The notes under the pieces are model-generated. The model ran no database searches. It was not told the DNA's origin and saw nothing but the letters and a program-made list of their open reading frames with translations. A DNA stretch of 64,000 bases, from contig NZ_JAXCLX010000001.1 in assembly GCF_034044635.1 (NCBI RefSeq), positions 1-64,000 of the forward strand. The letters are read 5' to 3'. Positions 43,437-53,440 of this stretch are shown piece after piece; the stretch's first letter is position 1, and each line of letters starts with the position of its first letter. This stretch comes from Dongia rigui. GTDB taxonomy: Bacteria; Pseudomonadota; Alphaproteobacteria; Dongiales; Dongiaceae. Position numbers and translations under genes: made by a program.

Positions 43437-44721
43437 AGACCCGCTGGAAGATGTCGTCGACGTGCTTGAAGTGGTAGTCAAGGTTGAAGCATTCCTCGAT
43501 CTGCTGCGTCGACAGACGCTTCGTCACCTCGCCGTCGGCCTTGAGCTCGGTCATGAAGTCCTTGCCCTCGAGCCAGACCTTCATCGCGTTGCGCTGAACG
43601 GCCTGATAGGAATCCTCGCGGCTCATGCCCGCCTGGGTCAGCGCCAACAACACACGCTGCGAATGCACCAGCCCGCTATAGCGGTCGAGATTGGCCTGCA
43701 TGTTCTCGGGATAGATGATCCATTTTTCGACCAGGCCGACCAGGCGATTGAGTGCAAAATCCAGCGCGATCGTGGCATCCGGCCCGAACACGCGCTCGAC
43801 CGAGGAATGACTGATGTCGCGCTCGTGCCACAGCGCCACATTCTCCAGCGCCGGATTGACCGACGCCCGGACGACACGCGCGAGGCCGGTCAGATTCTCG
43901 GAGAGAACCGGATTGCGCTTGTGCGGCATGGCGCTGGAGCCCTTTTGCCCGGGCGAGAAGAATTCCTCCGCCTCGCGCACTTCCGAGCGCTGCAGATGGC
44001 GCACTTCGATCGACAGATTCTCGATCGAACCCGCGATCACCCCCAGCACGGCAAAGAACATGGCGTGCCGGTCGCGCGGGATGACCTGGGTCGAGACCGG
44101 CTCGACCTTCAGCTCCATCTTGCGTGCGACATGCGCTTCGACGCGCGGATCGATATTGGCAAAGGTGCCGACGGCGCCGGAAATGGCACAAGTCGCAACA
44201 TCGTCACGCGCCGCCACCAGACGCTGCTTGGCGCGGGCGAAGGCCGCGTAATGCGACGCGAGCTTCAGGCCGAAAGTGGTGGGTTCCGCATGGATGCCAT
44301 GGCTGCGGCCGATGGTCGGCGTCAACTTGTGTTCGAAGGCGCGCTTTTCCAGGGCCTTCAGCAGCCGGTCGAGATCTTCCAGCAACAGATCGGCCGCCTG
44401 CTTCAACTGCACGGCGAGGCAAGTGTCCAGCACGTCCGAGGATGTCATGCCCTGGTGCACGAAGCGCGCCGAGGGGCCGACATGTTCGGCAAGATTGGTC
44501 AGGAAGGCGATGACGTCGTGCTTGGTTTCGCGCTCGATTTCATCGATGCGGTCAACCTCCCATTTGCCCTTGGCCCAGATTTCAGCTGCCGCTTCCTTCG
44601 GGATAACGCCCAGTTCGGCCAACGCGTCGCAGGCATGGGCTTCGATTTCGAACCAGATGCGAAAGCGGTTTTCCGGGTCCCAGATCTTGGTCATTTCGGG
44701 ACGGGAATAGCGCGGAATCAT
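43423..44721 (-). CDS. purB: Adenylosuccinate lyase
   Basis: A 432-residue fumarase/aspartase-superfamily enzyme acting twice in purine synthesis (SAICAR to AICAR, adenylosuccinate to AMP). IPRYSRPEMTKIW opens the protein. FVHQGMTSSDVLDTCLAVQ, TIGRSHGIHAEPTTFG with the catalytic His, and the mobile signature loop GSSAMPHKRNPVLSENL with the catalytic Ser are present. The reading frame stays open far upstream, antisense to the next gene, but conservation starts at this ATG. Overlaps the GNAT start. Confidence 0.96.
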   Translation of the reverse strand: MIPRYSRPEMTKIWDPENRFRIWFEIEAHACDALAELGVIPKEAAAEIWAKGKWEVDRIDEIERETKHDVIAFLTNLAEHVGPSARFVHQGMTSSDVLDTCLAVQLKQAADLLLEDLDRLLKALEKRAFEHKLTPTIGRSHGIHAEPTTFGLKLASHYAAFARAKQRLVAARDDVATCAISGAVGTFANIDPRVEAHVARKMELKVEPVSTQVIPRDRHAMFFAVLGVIAGSIENLSIEVRHLQRSEVREAEEFFSPGQKGSSAMPHKRNPVLSENLTGLARVVRASVNPALENVALWHERDISHSSVERVFGPDATIALDFALNRLVGLVEKWIIYPENMQANLDRYSGLVHSQRVLLALTQAGMSREDSYQAVQRNAMKVWLEGKDFMTELKADGEVTKRLSTQQIEECFNLDYHFKHVDDIFQRVFGHS

Positions 44722-44904
44722 GAAAGCCTCATTCGAATGGCGGACAGGTCGCTTGATTGGCGCCAAATCAGCGGCAAAGCGCCAAGGAGTCAACCGTTTT
44801 TGCCGTTTTAGCGCTAAAGCGACGCAAGATCGCCCTTCAAAGCCGGGCTGAGCCGGGATAGGTTCCCGGGCAGTTCCAGCCTGCTCACCTGAACGAGCCA
44901 GAAT

Positions 44905-46866
44905 ATGACCGCCTTCAGCCACCTGTTCCAGCCCTTCACCATTCGCAACTGTCAGATCAAGAACCGTATTTTCTCGACGGGGCACGATACGACGATGCCG
45001 ACGGACGGAACCCCGAACAAGCGGCTGGCCGCCTATCACAAGGCACGGGCGGAAGGCGGCGCCGGCCTCATCATCATGCAGGTGGCTGGCGTCCATGAGA
45101 CAGCGCGCTATACCTCGCACCTCATCATGGCAACGACCGATGATTGCATTCCCGGCTACCAGGATGTCGTCGCTGCCTGCAAACCTTATGGCACCAAGAT
45201 TTTCGGCCAGCTTTTCCACCCCGGCCGCGAGATCATGGAAAGCCAGGACGGGACGGCACCGGTCGCCTACGCTCCCTCGGCGGTACCCAATGAACGCTTC
45301 CACGTCATGCCGCGGCCGATGTCGCGGGGCATGATCAAGGAAATCACCGCCGGTTATGCCGATGCGGCGCTGCGCCTGCAAAAAGGCGGGCTCGATGGCG
45401 TCGAGATTGTAGCGAGCCACGGCTATCTGCCGGCGCAATTCCTCAACGAACGTACCAATTTGCGCACCGACGAATATGGCGGCAGTTTCGAGAATCGCCT
45501 GCGCTTCATTCGCGAGGTGGCCCAGGCCATTCGCGCCAAGGTCGGCCCCGACCTGGTCATCGGCCTGCGCATCAGCGGCGACGACAAGGACCATGACGGC
45601 CTGCAGGAGAGCGAAAGCCTCCTGGCAATCCAGGCACTCGACGATGTCATGGACTATTTCAATGTGATCGCCGGATCGTCGGCGAGTTTCGGGGGCGCCG
45701 TGCACATTGCCCCGCCGATGGCAATCGCCAACGGCTATGTGGCGCCTTTCGCGGCCGCCGTGAAGGCCAAGGTCAAGGCGGCGGTCCTTGTCGCTGGTCG
45801 CATCAACCAGCCCCAAGACGCCGAGAAGATCCTGGCCAGCGGTTCGGCCGACCTCATCGGCATGACCCGCGCCATGATCTGCGACCCGGACATGCCGCGA
45901 AAGGCCGAGGCCGGGAAGCTGGAGGATGTGCGGGCATGCATCGCCTGCAACCAGGCCTGTATCGGGCATTTTCATCTGGGCTATCCGATCTCCTGCATTC
46001 AGCATCCCGAGACTGGCCGCGAACTCACCTATGGGACGCGCAAGCCGATCGTTCGGAAGAAGAAGATCCTGATCGCCGGTGGCGGCCCAGGTGGCTTGAA
46101 GGCGGCGGCCGTCGCCTCCGAACGCGGCCATGAGGTCATCTTGTGCGAGGCAGGTGAGCGTCTCGGCGGCCAGGCATTGCTCGCCCAGATGCTGCCAAGC
46201 CGCGCTGAATTCGGCGGCATCATCACCAACCTCACCCGCGAAGTTCAGTTGGGCGGTGCTGAGATTCGCACGCGAACGAAAGTCACTCGCGTGCTGATCG
46301 AGGCTGAAAAGCCCGACGCCGTCATCATCGCGACCGGTGCCAAGCCGCGATCGGCGGCCGGCGCCGGCATCGAGGGCGTCGATGGCGGTCATGTCGTCAC
46401 GGCGTGGGATGTCATCCGCGACCAAGCCAATATCGGCCACTCGGTCGTGATTGCGGATTGGCGCTGCGACTGGATCGGCATGGGCCTGGCCGAGAAGCTC
46501 GCGCGTGCCGGCTGCCATGTGCGGCTGTGCGTCGACGGCTATATGGCGGGCCAGCGCATCCACCAATATGTCCGTGATCATTGGGTGGGCGAGTTGCACA
46601 AGCTCAATGTGGAGATCATCCCCTATGCGCGCCTTTATGGCATTGACGGCGATACGGCATATTTCCAGCATGCGACCAGCGCCGAGCCGATCATTTTCGA
46701 GGGGATCGATACGCTGGTGACGTCGCTGGGGCACGAGCGGCAAAGCGAGCTTGAAGACGAGCTTGCCGATTGGGGCGGCGAAATGTATGTGATCGGCGAT
46801 TGCCTGACACCGCGCACGGCGGAGGAAGCCGTGCTCGAAGGCCTGAAAGCAACAGCAGAGATCTGA
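44905..46866 (+). CDS. FMN/Fe-S/FAD oxidoreductase of the old-yellow-enzyme (DCR/TMADH/StcD-type) family
   Basis: A 653-residue multi-domain enzyme. An N-terminal OYE TIM barrel (1-340; FSTGHDTTMPTDG, SHGYLPAQFLNERTNLRTDEYGG) leads to a [4Fe-4S] site with spacing C-x2-C-x3-C-x11-C (CIACNQAC, then CIQHPE). The C-terminal FAD/NAD(P) domain has GGGPGGLKAA. This is the architecture of 2,4-dienoyl-CoA reductase, trimethylamine dehydrogenase and the N-methylproline/stachydrine demethylases. Given the betaine importers and DMGDH-like genes in the window, a demethylase role is plausible but unproven. It is followed 7 bp later by the AbrB-type membrane gene. Confidence 0.87.
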   Translation: MTAFSHLFQPFTIRNCQIKNRIFSTGHDTTMPTDGTPNKRLAAYHKARAEGGAGLIIMQVAGVHETARYTSHLIMATTDDCIPGYQDVVAACKPYGTKIFGQLFHPGREIMESQDGTAPVAYAPSAVPNERFHVMPRPMSRGMIKEITAGYADAALRLQKGGLDGVEIVASHGYLPAQFLNERTNLRTDEYGGSFENRLRFIREVAQAIRAKVGPDLVIGLRISGDDKDHDGLQESESLLAIQALDDVMDYFNVIAGSSASFGGAVHIAPPMAIANGYVAPFAAAVKAKVKAAVLVAGRINQPQDAEKILASGSADLIGMTRAMICDPDMPRKAEAGKLEDVRACIACNQACIGHFHLGYPISCIQHPETGRELTYGTRKPIVRKKKILIAGGGPGGLKAAAVASERGHEVILCEAGERLGGQALLAQMLPSRAEFGGIITNLTREVQLGGAEIRTRTKVTRVLIEAEKPDAVIIATGAKPRSAAGAGIEGVDGGHVVTAWDVIRDQANIGHSVVIADWRCDWIGMGLAEKLARAGCHVRLCVDGYMAGQRIHQYVRDHWVGELHKLNVEIIPYARLYGIDGDTAYFQHATSAEPIIFEGIDTLVTSLGHERQSELEDELADWGGEMYVIGDCLTPRTAEEAVLEGLKATAEI

Positions 46867-46873
46867 TCCACTG

Positions 46874-47923
46874 ATGCCCCTGCCCTTCTCGCCCCCCATC
46901 CGCGCCAGGATTTTGTGCTTGGTGCTGGGGGCATTGGGGGGTGGCGTCTTCTACCTGCTGCACTTGCCGCTGCCCTGGATGATGGGGGCAATGACCCTTA
47001 CCACCCTGGCGGCCGTCTCAGGTGTCCGGATTGCGATGATGCCGCGCGTCCGCATGGTCTTCGTCGCCATCCTCGGCATCATGCTGGGCAGTGCCTTTTC
47101 CCCCCAGATGCTGGATCATCTGCAGAACTGGGCCATCAGCCTCCTGTGGCTGGCACTTTATGTCGTCGTCACGACCTATCTCGTGCGCCTCTATTACATC
47201 CATTTTGCCGGCTACGATGCCGTCACAGCTTATTTTGCCGCCGCCCCCGGCGGCCTGTCGGAGATGATCCTTGCCGGCAGTGCCTTTGGCGGCGATGAGG
47301 CACGCATTTCCTTGGCGCATGGCGCCCGAATTCTTGTCGCGGTGTTCGTGCTCTCCTTCGGTTATCGCTGGCTTGGCGGCTATACGCCAACTGGTGCCAG
47401 CGCCGCTGCCGCCAGCCTGCCCCTCGACATCGTCGATCTGCTCTGGCTGGGCGGCGCAGGCGTGCTCGGATTCTTTGGCGCCAGGAAATTGCGCATGCCG
47501 GCCTATGCCCTGGTCGGTCCCATGATCGTCAGCGCGCTCCTGCATGTCGTTGGCGTGACGGCTTCGCGGCCGCCGGCCGAACTGGTCGCCATAGCGCAGA
47601 TCGTCGTCGGTTCCATGATCGGCGCGCGGTTCACGGGCCTGCCCTTGCGCCTGGTCCTGCGCGGCATTCTATTGGCTGTCGGGGCGACCGCCGTTCTGCT
47701 GATCGTTGCGGCCGGGTTCGGCTTTGCGGTCGATGCCACGGCCGGCGTCCCCTTTGGCTCGGCCCTGCTCGCCTTCTCGCCCGGCGGGCTGGCGGAAATG
47801 AGCCTGATCGCCCTCGCCCTCGGCGTCGATGCTGCCTATGTCTCCAGCCACCATGTGGTCCGCATCTTCATGATCGTGGTCGCGGCACCGCTGGTCTTTC
47901 GCCTATTGCGCCACAAGGGTTAG
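46874..47923 (+). CDS. AbrB-family membrane protein (ammonia-monooxygenase-type AbrB duplication)
   Basis: A 349-residue integral membrane protein with about ten helices in two similar halves: LHLPLPWMMGAMTLT with FAAAPGGLSEM in the first, and LRMPAYALVGPMIVSAL with AFSPGGLAEMSLIALALG in the second. This is the AbrB duplication family (unrelated to the AbrB DNA-binding fold), a predicted transporter or membrane regulator. It is coupled to the OYE-type gene. Its last 21 bp overlap the 3' end of the convergent acyltransferase gene. The substrate is unknown. Confidence 0.88.
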   Translation: MPLPFSPPIRARILCLVLGALGGGVFYLLHLPLPWMMGAMTLTTLAAVSGVRIAMMPRVRMVFVAILGIMLGSAFSPQMLDHLQNWAISLLWLALYVVVTTYLVRLYYIHFAGYDAVTAYFAAAPGGLSEMILAGSAFGGDEARISLAHGARILVAVFVLSFGYRWLGGYTPTGASAAAASLPLDIVDLLWLGGAGVLGFFGARKLRMPAYALVGPMIVSALLHVVGVTASRPPAELVAIAQIVVGSMIGARFTGLPLRLVLRGILLAVGATAVLLIVAAGFGFAVDATAGVPFGSALLAFSPGGLAEMSLIALALGVDAAYVSSHHVVRIFMIVVAAPLVFRLLRHKG

Positions 47924-50900
47924 CGCCATCGACTTCAATCGCTTGAGATCGGTCTTGCCGGTGCCCAGCACCGGCAGTTCATCCAGGCGATGCAGATCGG
48001 CAACCTTCGGAACCCAGATCTTTGGCAGGCCGGCATCATTGAGCCCCTGCCACACCAACTCCGCCCCCATGCTTTCATCGGCCAGGTAAAAGCCCACCAA
48101 CCGCTCGCCCTTGGCCGCATCCGGCACGGCAGTCACATTGGCGCCATTGACCCCGGGGATGCGCAGCATGGCCTCCTCGACCTTGAGATGCGGCACCATC
48201 TCGCCGCCGATCTTCGAGAAGCGCGACAATCGGTCCGTGATGCGGATGAAGCCGTCCTCGTCCAACACGGCAATATCGCCGGTGACATACCAGCCGTTCC
48301 TGATGACCTCGTCGGTCTTGGCCGGGTTGTTGAGATAACCCACCATGCGGCCGGGCCCTTTGAGCAGCAGCAGGCCTTCCTCGCCTTCGTTGCGATCTTC
48401 GAACGTGTCGGGATCGACGATCCGGGCGGCGACGCCCGGCACGGGATGCCCGACGGTACCCGGCTTGTGACCCGTCTGGTTTTCGCCCACCCCCATCACA
48501 TTGGGGACGTTGACCGAGACGACCGGCCCCATTTCCGTGGCGCCATAGCCTTCAAGCATGTCGATGCCGAACTTGTCCTTGAACGCTGCGGCAAGGTCCG
48601 GCCGCAGCCGCTCGGCGCCGACGACGACATGGCGCAGGCTCTTGAAATCCTCGGCCGGAATACTGCGCAGGTAGGACTGGCAGAAGGTCGGGGTGGAGAT
48701 CAGGATGGTGGCCCGGTATTTCTTCACCAGGCCTCCTATGGTCTTCGCATCAAGCGGGTTGGCGTGATAGACGGCGCCATTGCCGATCACCAGCGGCAGG
48801 CACAGCGTGCCGGTAAAGCCGAAGGAATGGAAGAACGGTAGCACGCCCACGAACTTGTCGGCCTTGGTCAGCCACAGGATCTGCGCGATCGCCTCCAGGT
48901 TCGAGATGACGTTGTGCTGCGACAACATCACGCCCTTGGGTTCGCCGGTCGAGCCGGAACTGAACATGACCGTGCAAAGATCGTCGATCGATTGCCCCTT
49001 CGGCACGGCGCGGCGCAGCAACAGGGTGGTCGGCGTCAACATGCTGGCGATGTACATGAGCAGTTGCGCCAGCTTGCTCTGCTTGGCCAGCAGCTCCTCG
49101 ACAAAGACCATGTCCGGTCGTTCGGCCAGCTTGACCTTCGACAGGAAAGCGCGCGCCGTCACGATGGTCTTGATGCCGCATTGCTGGATCGCCGATTCCA
49201 TGGCGTCTGCACCAATCGTGAAGTTGAGATTGACCGGCACCTTGCCCGCCAGCATCAACCCCATATTGACCAGGGCGGCGGCCACAGAACCCGGCAGCAG
49301 AACGCCGACCATTTTATCGGCACCCCGTTCGCGCGTGAACCAGCGCGCCAGAAGCCGCGATCCGGCCAGCGCCTGGCCGAAATTGAGTTCCCGTCCCAGT
49401 GAATCCGCCATGGCCATGCGGAACCAGTACCTTTTGGCGGTCCGAATGAAACGCTTTGCAACGAGGTCATCGGGTTGACGGCGATGACGGAAGGCGTCCC
49501 CCCCCATCTCCAGCAGGCTCTGGCGCACATCACGCGCCTTGGCACTGGAAGGCAGCGGCTTTCCGAAGGTGATCGTGACCGGATAAAATAGACGGCGCGG
49601 CCATTTCCAGAAGAACTTGCCGTCCTTGAAGCTGAAGATCGAGCCCCATACCTGGTCCAGATGAACCGGGATGATCGGCACGTCGATGCCGTCGATGATG
49701 CGCTCGAATCCGCGTTTGAACGGCAGCATGTTGCCGGTGCGGCTGATGGAACCTTCGGCGAAAATGCAGACGACATGGCCGTCTTGGAGCTCGGCACGCG
49801 CTCGTTTGATGGGCTCCAACACCTTGCCGCCGCCGGTCGGGATTGCCCGCATCGTCTTCAAGAAGGCGCCAAGGCCCGGAATGCCGAAAAACGGCGCATA
49901 GACCATGAAGCGCACGAACCGCTGCACGCAGGACCCGACCAGCAATCCGTCGACGAAGGAAAGATGATTGCAGACCAGCAATGCCGGCCCATTGAGAGGC
50001 ACATTCTGGGCGCCGACGATGCGGATGCGATAAATGGAATGCGTCAGCAGCCACAAGACGAAGCGAATGAAGAAATCAGGCAGCAGATAGAAGATGTAGC
50101 CGGTGATCAGGAAGCTCAGCAGGCCGCCCACCATGATTACCTGGTCCGGCTGCAGGCCAAGGAAGCTGCCGAGCAGAAGATTGCTGCCGAAGGCGATCGC
50201 GATCGCCAGGAAGTTGAGAAAATTGTTGGCACCGATGATGCGGCCACGTGCTTCCAGCACCGATTTCTGCTGCAACATCGCATTGAGCGGCACGGTATAG
50301 AAACCGGCAAAGAAACCAAGCAGCCCGAGACACACGACTGCCGACCAGGTACCGTCCACCGTCACCAGCAGCATCGCCATGATACCCATGCCGACAGAGC
50401 CGATCGGCACCAAGCCGAACTCGATCTTGTAGCCGGAAAGGCGGCCGGCAACCATGCTGCCGACGCCGATGCCAATTGCGACCGAGGCCCATAAGCCCCC
50501 GGTTTCGCTCTCGGTGAGACCCAGTTCATGGGTGCCATAGAGTGGGATCGAGATCTGCACCAGGGCGGCTAAAAACCAGAACCACGAATTGCCGAGCACG
50601 GTGAGCATCAGGCGGCGATCCGCCATCAATTCACGCATGCCCGTGCTGATACCGGCCAGCGGGTTGAAACTGAAGCGCCGCGGTGCCGTCGGCACCGGCG
50701 TGCGGCCGATCCCAAAGGCCGCCAGGGTACCCACAATGGCGATGACGAGCGGGACGATACCCATGACCAACGGATCGTGGCTGACGGTCTGATAGAGGGC
50801 ACCACCCGCCCAGGTGCCGATGATGATGGCAAGGAACGTGCTCATCTCGATCAACGCATTGCCGCGCGAGAGGTCGGATTGCGGCAGCAATTCCGGCAGG

Positions 50901-51304
50901 CAGCCATATTTCGCCGGGCTAAAGAAGGTAGAGTGCGTGGCGATGAGAAACAGCACCCCCAGCATCATGTTGAGGTCCTGCGCCTGGAACGCCCAGAGCC
51001 CCAGCAGCATGGCGGCGATTTCGACGGATTTGGTGACGATCAACACAGATCGCTTTGAGAAGATGTCCGCCAACTGGCCGGCATGCCCGGAGAAGGCCAG
51101 AAAAGGCAGGACGAACAGCACGCCGATGATGGTCACATAGGTGTTGGCCATCCACCCGTCGGGCTGGCGCGTGGCAAGATCGATCGCGAAGAACGTGACG
51201 ACATAGCGATAGAGATTGTCGTTCAATGCGCCGAGGAACTGCGTTACCAGCATCCAGCCAAATCCCGGATCGGTAATCAAGCGCATGTAGGAGCGGTCGT
51301 TCAT
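47903..51304 (-). CDS. aas: Trifunctional LplT-Aas fusion: MFS transporter + PlsC acyltransferase + acyl-ACP synthetase
   Basis: About 1133 residues in three parts. The N-terminal ~400 residues are an MFS lysophospholipid flippase-like domain (VTQFLGALNDNLYRYVV, MLQQKSVLEARGRIIGANN). A PlsC acyltransferase domain follows, with the NHLSFVD HX4D box and FAEGSISRTG. The C-terminal AMP-binding acyl-ACP synthetase (MFSSGSTGEPKGVMLS, GYGATEMGP, YVTGDIAVLDEDGF, and a final Lys in TGKTDLKRLK) completes it. The protein imports lysophospholipids, re-acylates them and activates the fatty acid. E. coli keeps LplT and Aas separate. The start is ATG 51304 with GGGGAAGG upstream. Confidence 0.93.
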   Translation of the reverse strand: MNDRSYMRLITDPGFGWMLVTQFLGALNDNLYRYVVTFFAIDLATRQPDGWMANTYVTIIGVLFVLPFLAFSGHAGQLADIFSKRSVLIVTKSVEIAAMLLGLWAFQAQDLNMMLGVLFLIATHSTFFSPAKYGCLPELLPQSDLSRGNALIEMSTFLAIIIGTWAGGALYQTVSHDPLVMGIVPLVIAIVGTLAAFGIGRTPVPTAPRRFSFNPLAGISTGMRELMADRRLMLTVLGNSWFWFLAALVQISIPLYGTHELGLTESETGGLWASVAIGIGVGSMVAGRLSGYKIEFGLVPIGSVGMGIMAMLLVTVDGTWSAVVCLGLLGFFAGFYTVPLNAMLQQKSVLEARGRIIGANNFLNFLAIAIAFGSNLLLGSFLGLQPDQVIMVGGLLSFLITGYIFYLLPDFFIRFVLWLLTHSIYRIRIVGAQNVPLNGPALLVCNHLSFVDGLLVGSCVQRFVRFMVYAPFFGIPGLGAFLKTMRAIPTGGGKVLEPIKRARAELQDGHVVCIFAEGSISRTGNMLPFKRGFERIIDGIDVPIIPVHLDQVWGSIFSFKDGKFFWKWPRRLFYPVTITFGKPLPSSAKARDVRQSLLEMGGDAFRHRRQPDDLVAKRFIRTAKRYWFRMAMADSLGRELNFGQALAGSRLLARWFTRERGADKMVGVLLPGSVAAALVNMGLMLAGKVPVNLNFTIGADAMESAIQQCGIKTIVTARAFLSKVKLAERPDMVFVEELLAKQSKLAQLLMYIASMLTPTTLLLRRAVPKGQSIDDLCTVMFSSGSTGEPKGVMLSQHNVISNLEAIAQILWLTKADKFVGVLPFFHSFGFTGTLCLPLVIGNGAVYHANPLDAKTIGGLVKKYRATILISTPTFCQSYLRSIPAEDFKSLRHVVVGAERLRPDLAAAFKDKFGIDMLEGYGATEMGPVVSVNVPNVMGVGENQTGHKPGTVGHPVPGVAARIVDPDTFEDRNEGEEGLLLLKGPGRMVGYLNNPAKTDEVIRNGWYVTGDIAVLDEDGFIRITDRLSRFSKIGGEMVPHLKVEEAMLRIPGVNGANVTAVPDAAKGERLVGFYLADESMGAELVWQGLNDAGLPKIWVPKVADLHRLDELPVLGTGKTDLKRLKSMALTLVAQ

Positions 51305-51419
51305 GTCTGAGCCTTCCCCAATTTCTCCTACAAAATCGGGGCTTGGGCCGGCCAAAGTCAAGTTATGGAACGCGAGTCCCGTTCACATTCGACCGCTGGC
51401 AGGCTAGACTTCCCGCATC

Positions 51420-53438
51420 ATGACAGACAAAACGATCATCAAAACGACTTGTCCCCGCGATTGCTACGACTCCTGCGGCATCGCCGTCGTCAAATCGGCC
51501 GATGGCCGCGTCAAGGTCCTTGGCGACCCGGACCACAATGTCAGTCGGGGCGCGCTTTGCGGCAAATGTGCCATTGCCTATAATGGCGCCTATCTCGACC
51601 CCAAGGCGCGCCTGACGCAGCCGCTTCTGCGCACTGGCCCCAAAGGCAGCCGGCAATACAAGCCCATCGGCTGGGATGAAGCCATTGCCATCATCGCCGA
51701 TGGCTTTAAGGAGATTATCGGCAAGAGCGGACCGGAAGCGATCTGGCACACGCACTACACCGGCACCTGCTCGGCCCTCGCCGGTGGCTTCCCGCAGCGC
51801 TTCTTCCACCGTCTCGGCGCCAGTGAGGTCGATCCGGACAGCATCTGCAACGCTGCCGGCCACGCCGCCCTCAATTATCTCTATGGCACCTCGACCGACG
51901 GTTTCGATCCGCGCATGGCCAAGGACGCGGCCTGCATCCTGGTCTGGGGCGCCAATCCATCCGCATCGGCACCACATCGTCACAAATTCTGGCTCAAGGA
52001 AACCGGGGCCAAGATCATCGTCGTTGATCCGGTTCGCCATGACACGGCTGACCAAGCCGACCTGCATCTGCAACCCTATCCTGGCAGTGACGCGGCCCTC
52101 GCCTACGGCCTCCTGCACGTCCTGGTCCGAGAGAAGCTGATCGACCAGCGCTTCATCGACGCCCATACACTGGGCTGGAATGAGCTGCAGCCCCTTATCG
52201 CCGCCGCCGACCCGTTGACCACCGAGGCAAAGACCGGCGTCGCCGCCGCCGACATCATTGCCGCCGCCACAATGTATGGCAGCGGCCCGGCCCTGCTGTG
52301 GCTGGGCCAGGGCCTGCAGCGCCAGCCGACGGGTGGCAATGTGTTCCGCGCTGTCGGGCTCCTCCCGGCCGCCACAGGCAATTTCGCCAAGCCAGGTGCG
52401 GGCCTGCTCTATCTTAACGGCGGCGCGCGACGCGGCATCGATGGCGATTACCTGGAGGCACCGCATCTGCGCCGCAATGAGCGCCAGACCGTCAGCCATA
52501 TGGATCTGGTCGACCTGCTGCGCGATCGCGCGCGTGCCCAGGCGCTTGTCACCTGGAACATCAACATTGCGGCCTCCAACCCGCGCCAGGCCGCATTGCG
52601 CGATGCGCTGAACAGCGATGAGCTGTTCCACGTCGCCATCGATCTGTTCGCAACCGATACCGTGGATCACGCCGACATCATCCTGCCCGCCGCCTCGTTC
52701 CTGGAATTCGACGATCTGGTCATGTCCTATTTCGACCTCACCGTGTCGGCTCAAGTCGCAGCGACGGCACCGATGGGCGCGGCTCTGCCCAATCAGGAAA
52801 TCTTCCGTCGCCTCGCCCGGGCGATGGGCCTCAAAGAGCCTGACCTGTTCGAGGACGACGGCACCATTCTCGATACCCTCGCGCGCCAGCTTGGCCAGCG
52901 GGATTTCGCGACCCTGAAGCGCGCCGGTACCGTGCAGCGCTGGTCGGAGCCGGTCTTGCAGTTCCCGGATCTCAAATTCTCGACGCCGTCGACAAAGATC
53001 GAGTTCGCCAGTGCTGCGGCTGCGGCCGACGGCCATCCGCGCGTACCGCTGCCGTCGGTTGACGCGCGGCCGGCGGGCAGCAAGCTGCGCCTGCTCTCGC
53101 CCGCATCCCGTTGGCTGATGAACAGTTCCTACCATAACGATCCGAAGATCGCGGCCAAGCTCGGCCCCGAACACATCACGCTGCACCCGGATGATGCGGC
53201 CGCACGTGGCCTACAGGCCGGCGCCAAGGTGATGGTCAGCAATGCCACGGCTGCCATTGAGATGATCGTCGAGGTCGCCCCCATGCTGCCCCGTGGCGTC
53301 GCACTTGCCGCCAAGAGCCGCTGGCCCAAGCTCATCCCGGGTGGCCTCAGCGTCAACGCCCTCAATCCCGGCACCAAGAGCGATATGGCCGAAAGCTCCA
53401 GCGTGCACGGGATCGAAGTCGAGGTAACGGCGGCCTGA
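51420..53438 (+). CDS. Molybdopterin-dependent oxidoreductase (DMSO-reductase/formate-dehydrogenase family)
   Basis: A 672-residue enzyme with an N-terminal [4Fe-4S] site (C11, C15, C19 and C47/C50 in TTCPRDCYDSCG and ALCGKC). Molybdopterin domains (GWDEAIAIIADGFKEI; WGANPSASAPHRHKFW; LWLGQGLQRQPTGGNVFRAVG) and the C-terminal dinucleotide-binding domain (YHNDPKIAAKLGPEHITLHPDDAAARGL) are present. There is no Tat signal, so it is cytoplasmic, as in assimilatory or catabolic members. No electron-transfer subunit is adjacent. It diverges from the LplT-Aas gene and converges, 2 bp apart, with the DMGDH-like gene. The substrate is unknown. Confidence 0.9.
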   Translation: MTDKTIIKTTCPRDCYDSCGIAVVKSADGRVKVLGDPDHNVSRGALCGKCAIAYNGAYLDPKARLTQPLLRTGPKGSRQYKPIGWDEAIAIIADGFKEIIGKSGPEAIWHTHYTGTCSALAGGFPQRFFHRLGASEVDPDSICNAAGHAALNYLYGTSTDGFDPRMAKDAACILVWGANPSASAPHRHKFWLKETGAKIIVVDPVRHDTADQADLHLQPYPGSDAALAYGLLHVLVREKLIDQRFIDAHTLGWNELQPLIAAADPLTTEAKTGVAAADIIAAATMYGSGPALLWLGQGLQRQPTGGNVFRAVGLLPAATGNFAKPGAGLLYLNGGARRGIDGDYLEAPHLRRNERQTVSHMDLVDLLRDRARAQALVTWNINIAASNPRQAALRDALNSDELFHVAIDLFATDTVDHADIILPAASFLEFDDLVMSYFDLTVSAQVAATAPMGAALPNQEIFRRLARAMGLKEPDLFEDDGTILDTLARQLGQRDFATLKRAGTVQRWSEPVLQFPDLKFSTPSTKIEFASAAAAADGHPRVPLPSVDARPAGSKLRLLSPASRWLMNSSYHNDPKIAAKLGPEHITLHPDDAAARGLQAGAKVMVSNATAAIEMIVEVAPMLPRGVALAAKSRWPKLIPGGLSVNALNPGTKSDMAESSSVHGIEVEVTAA

Positions 53439-53440
53439 TA

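Noticed and set aside
44722-46899. Upstream in-frame extension of purB of about 725 codons
   Set aside because: It is antisense to the well-supported OYE-family gene and has no recognisable domain. PurB homology begins at the ATG at 44721.
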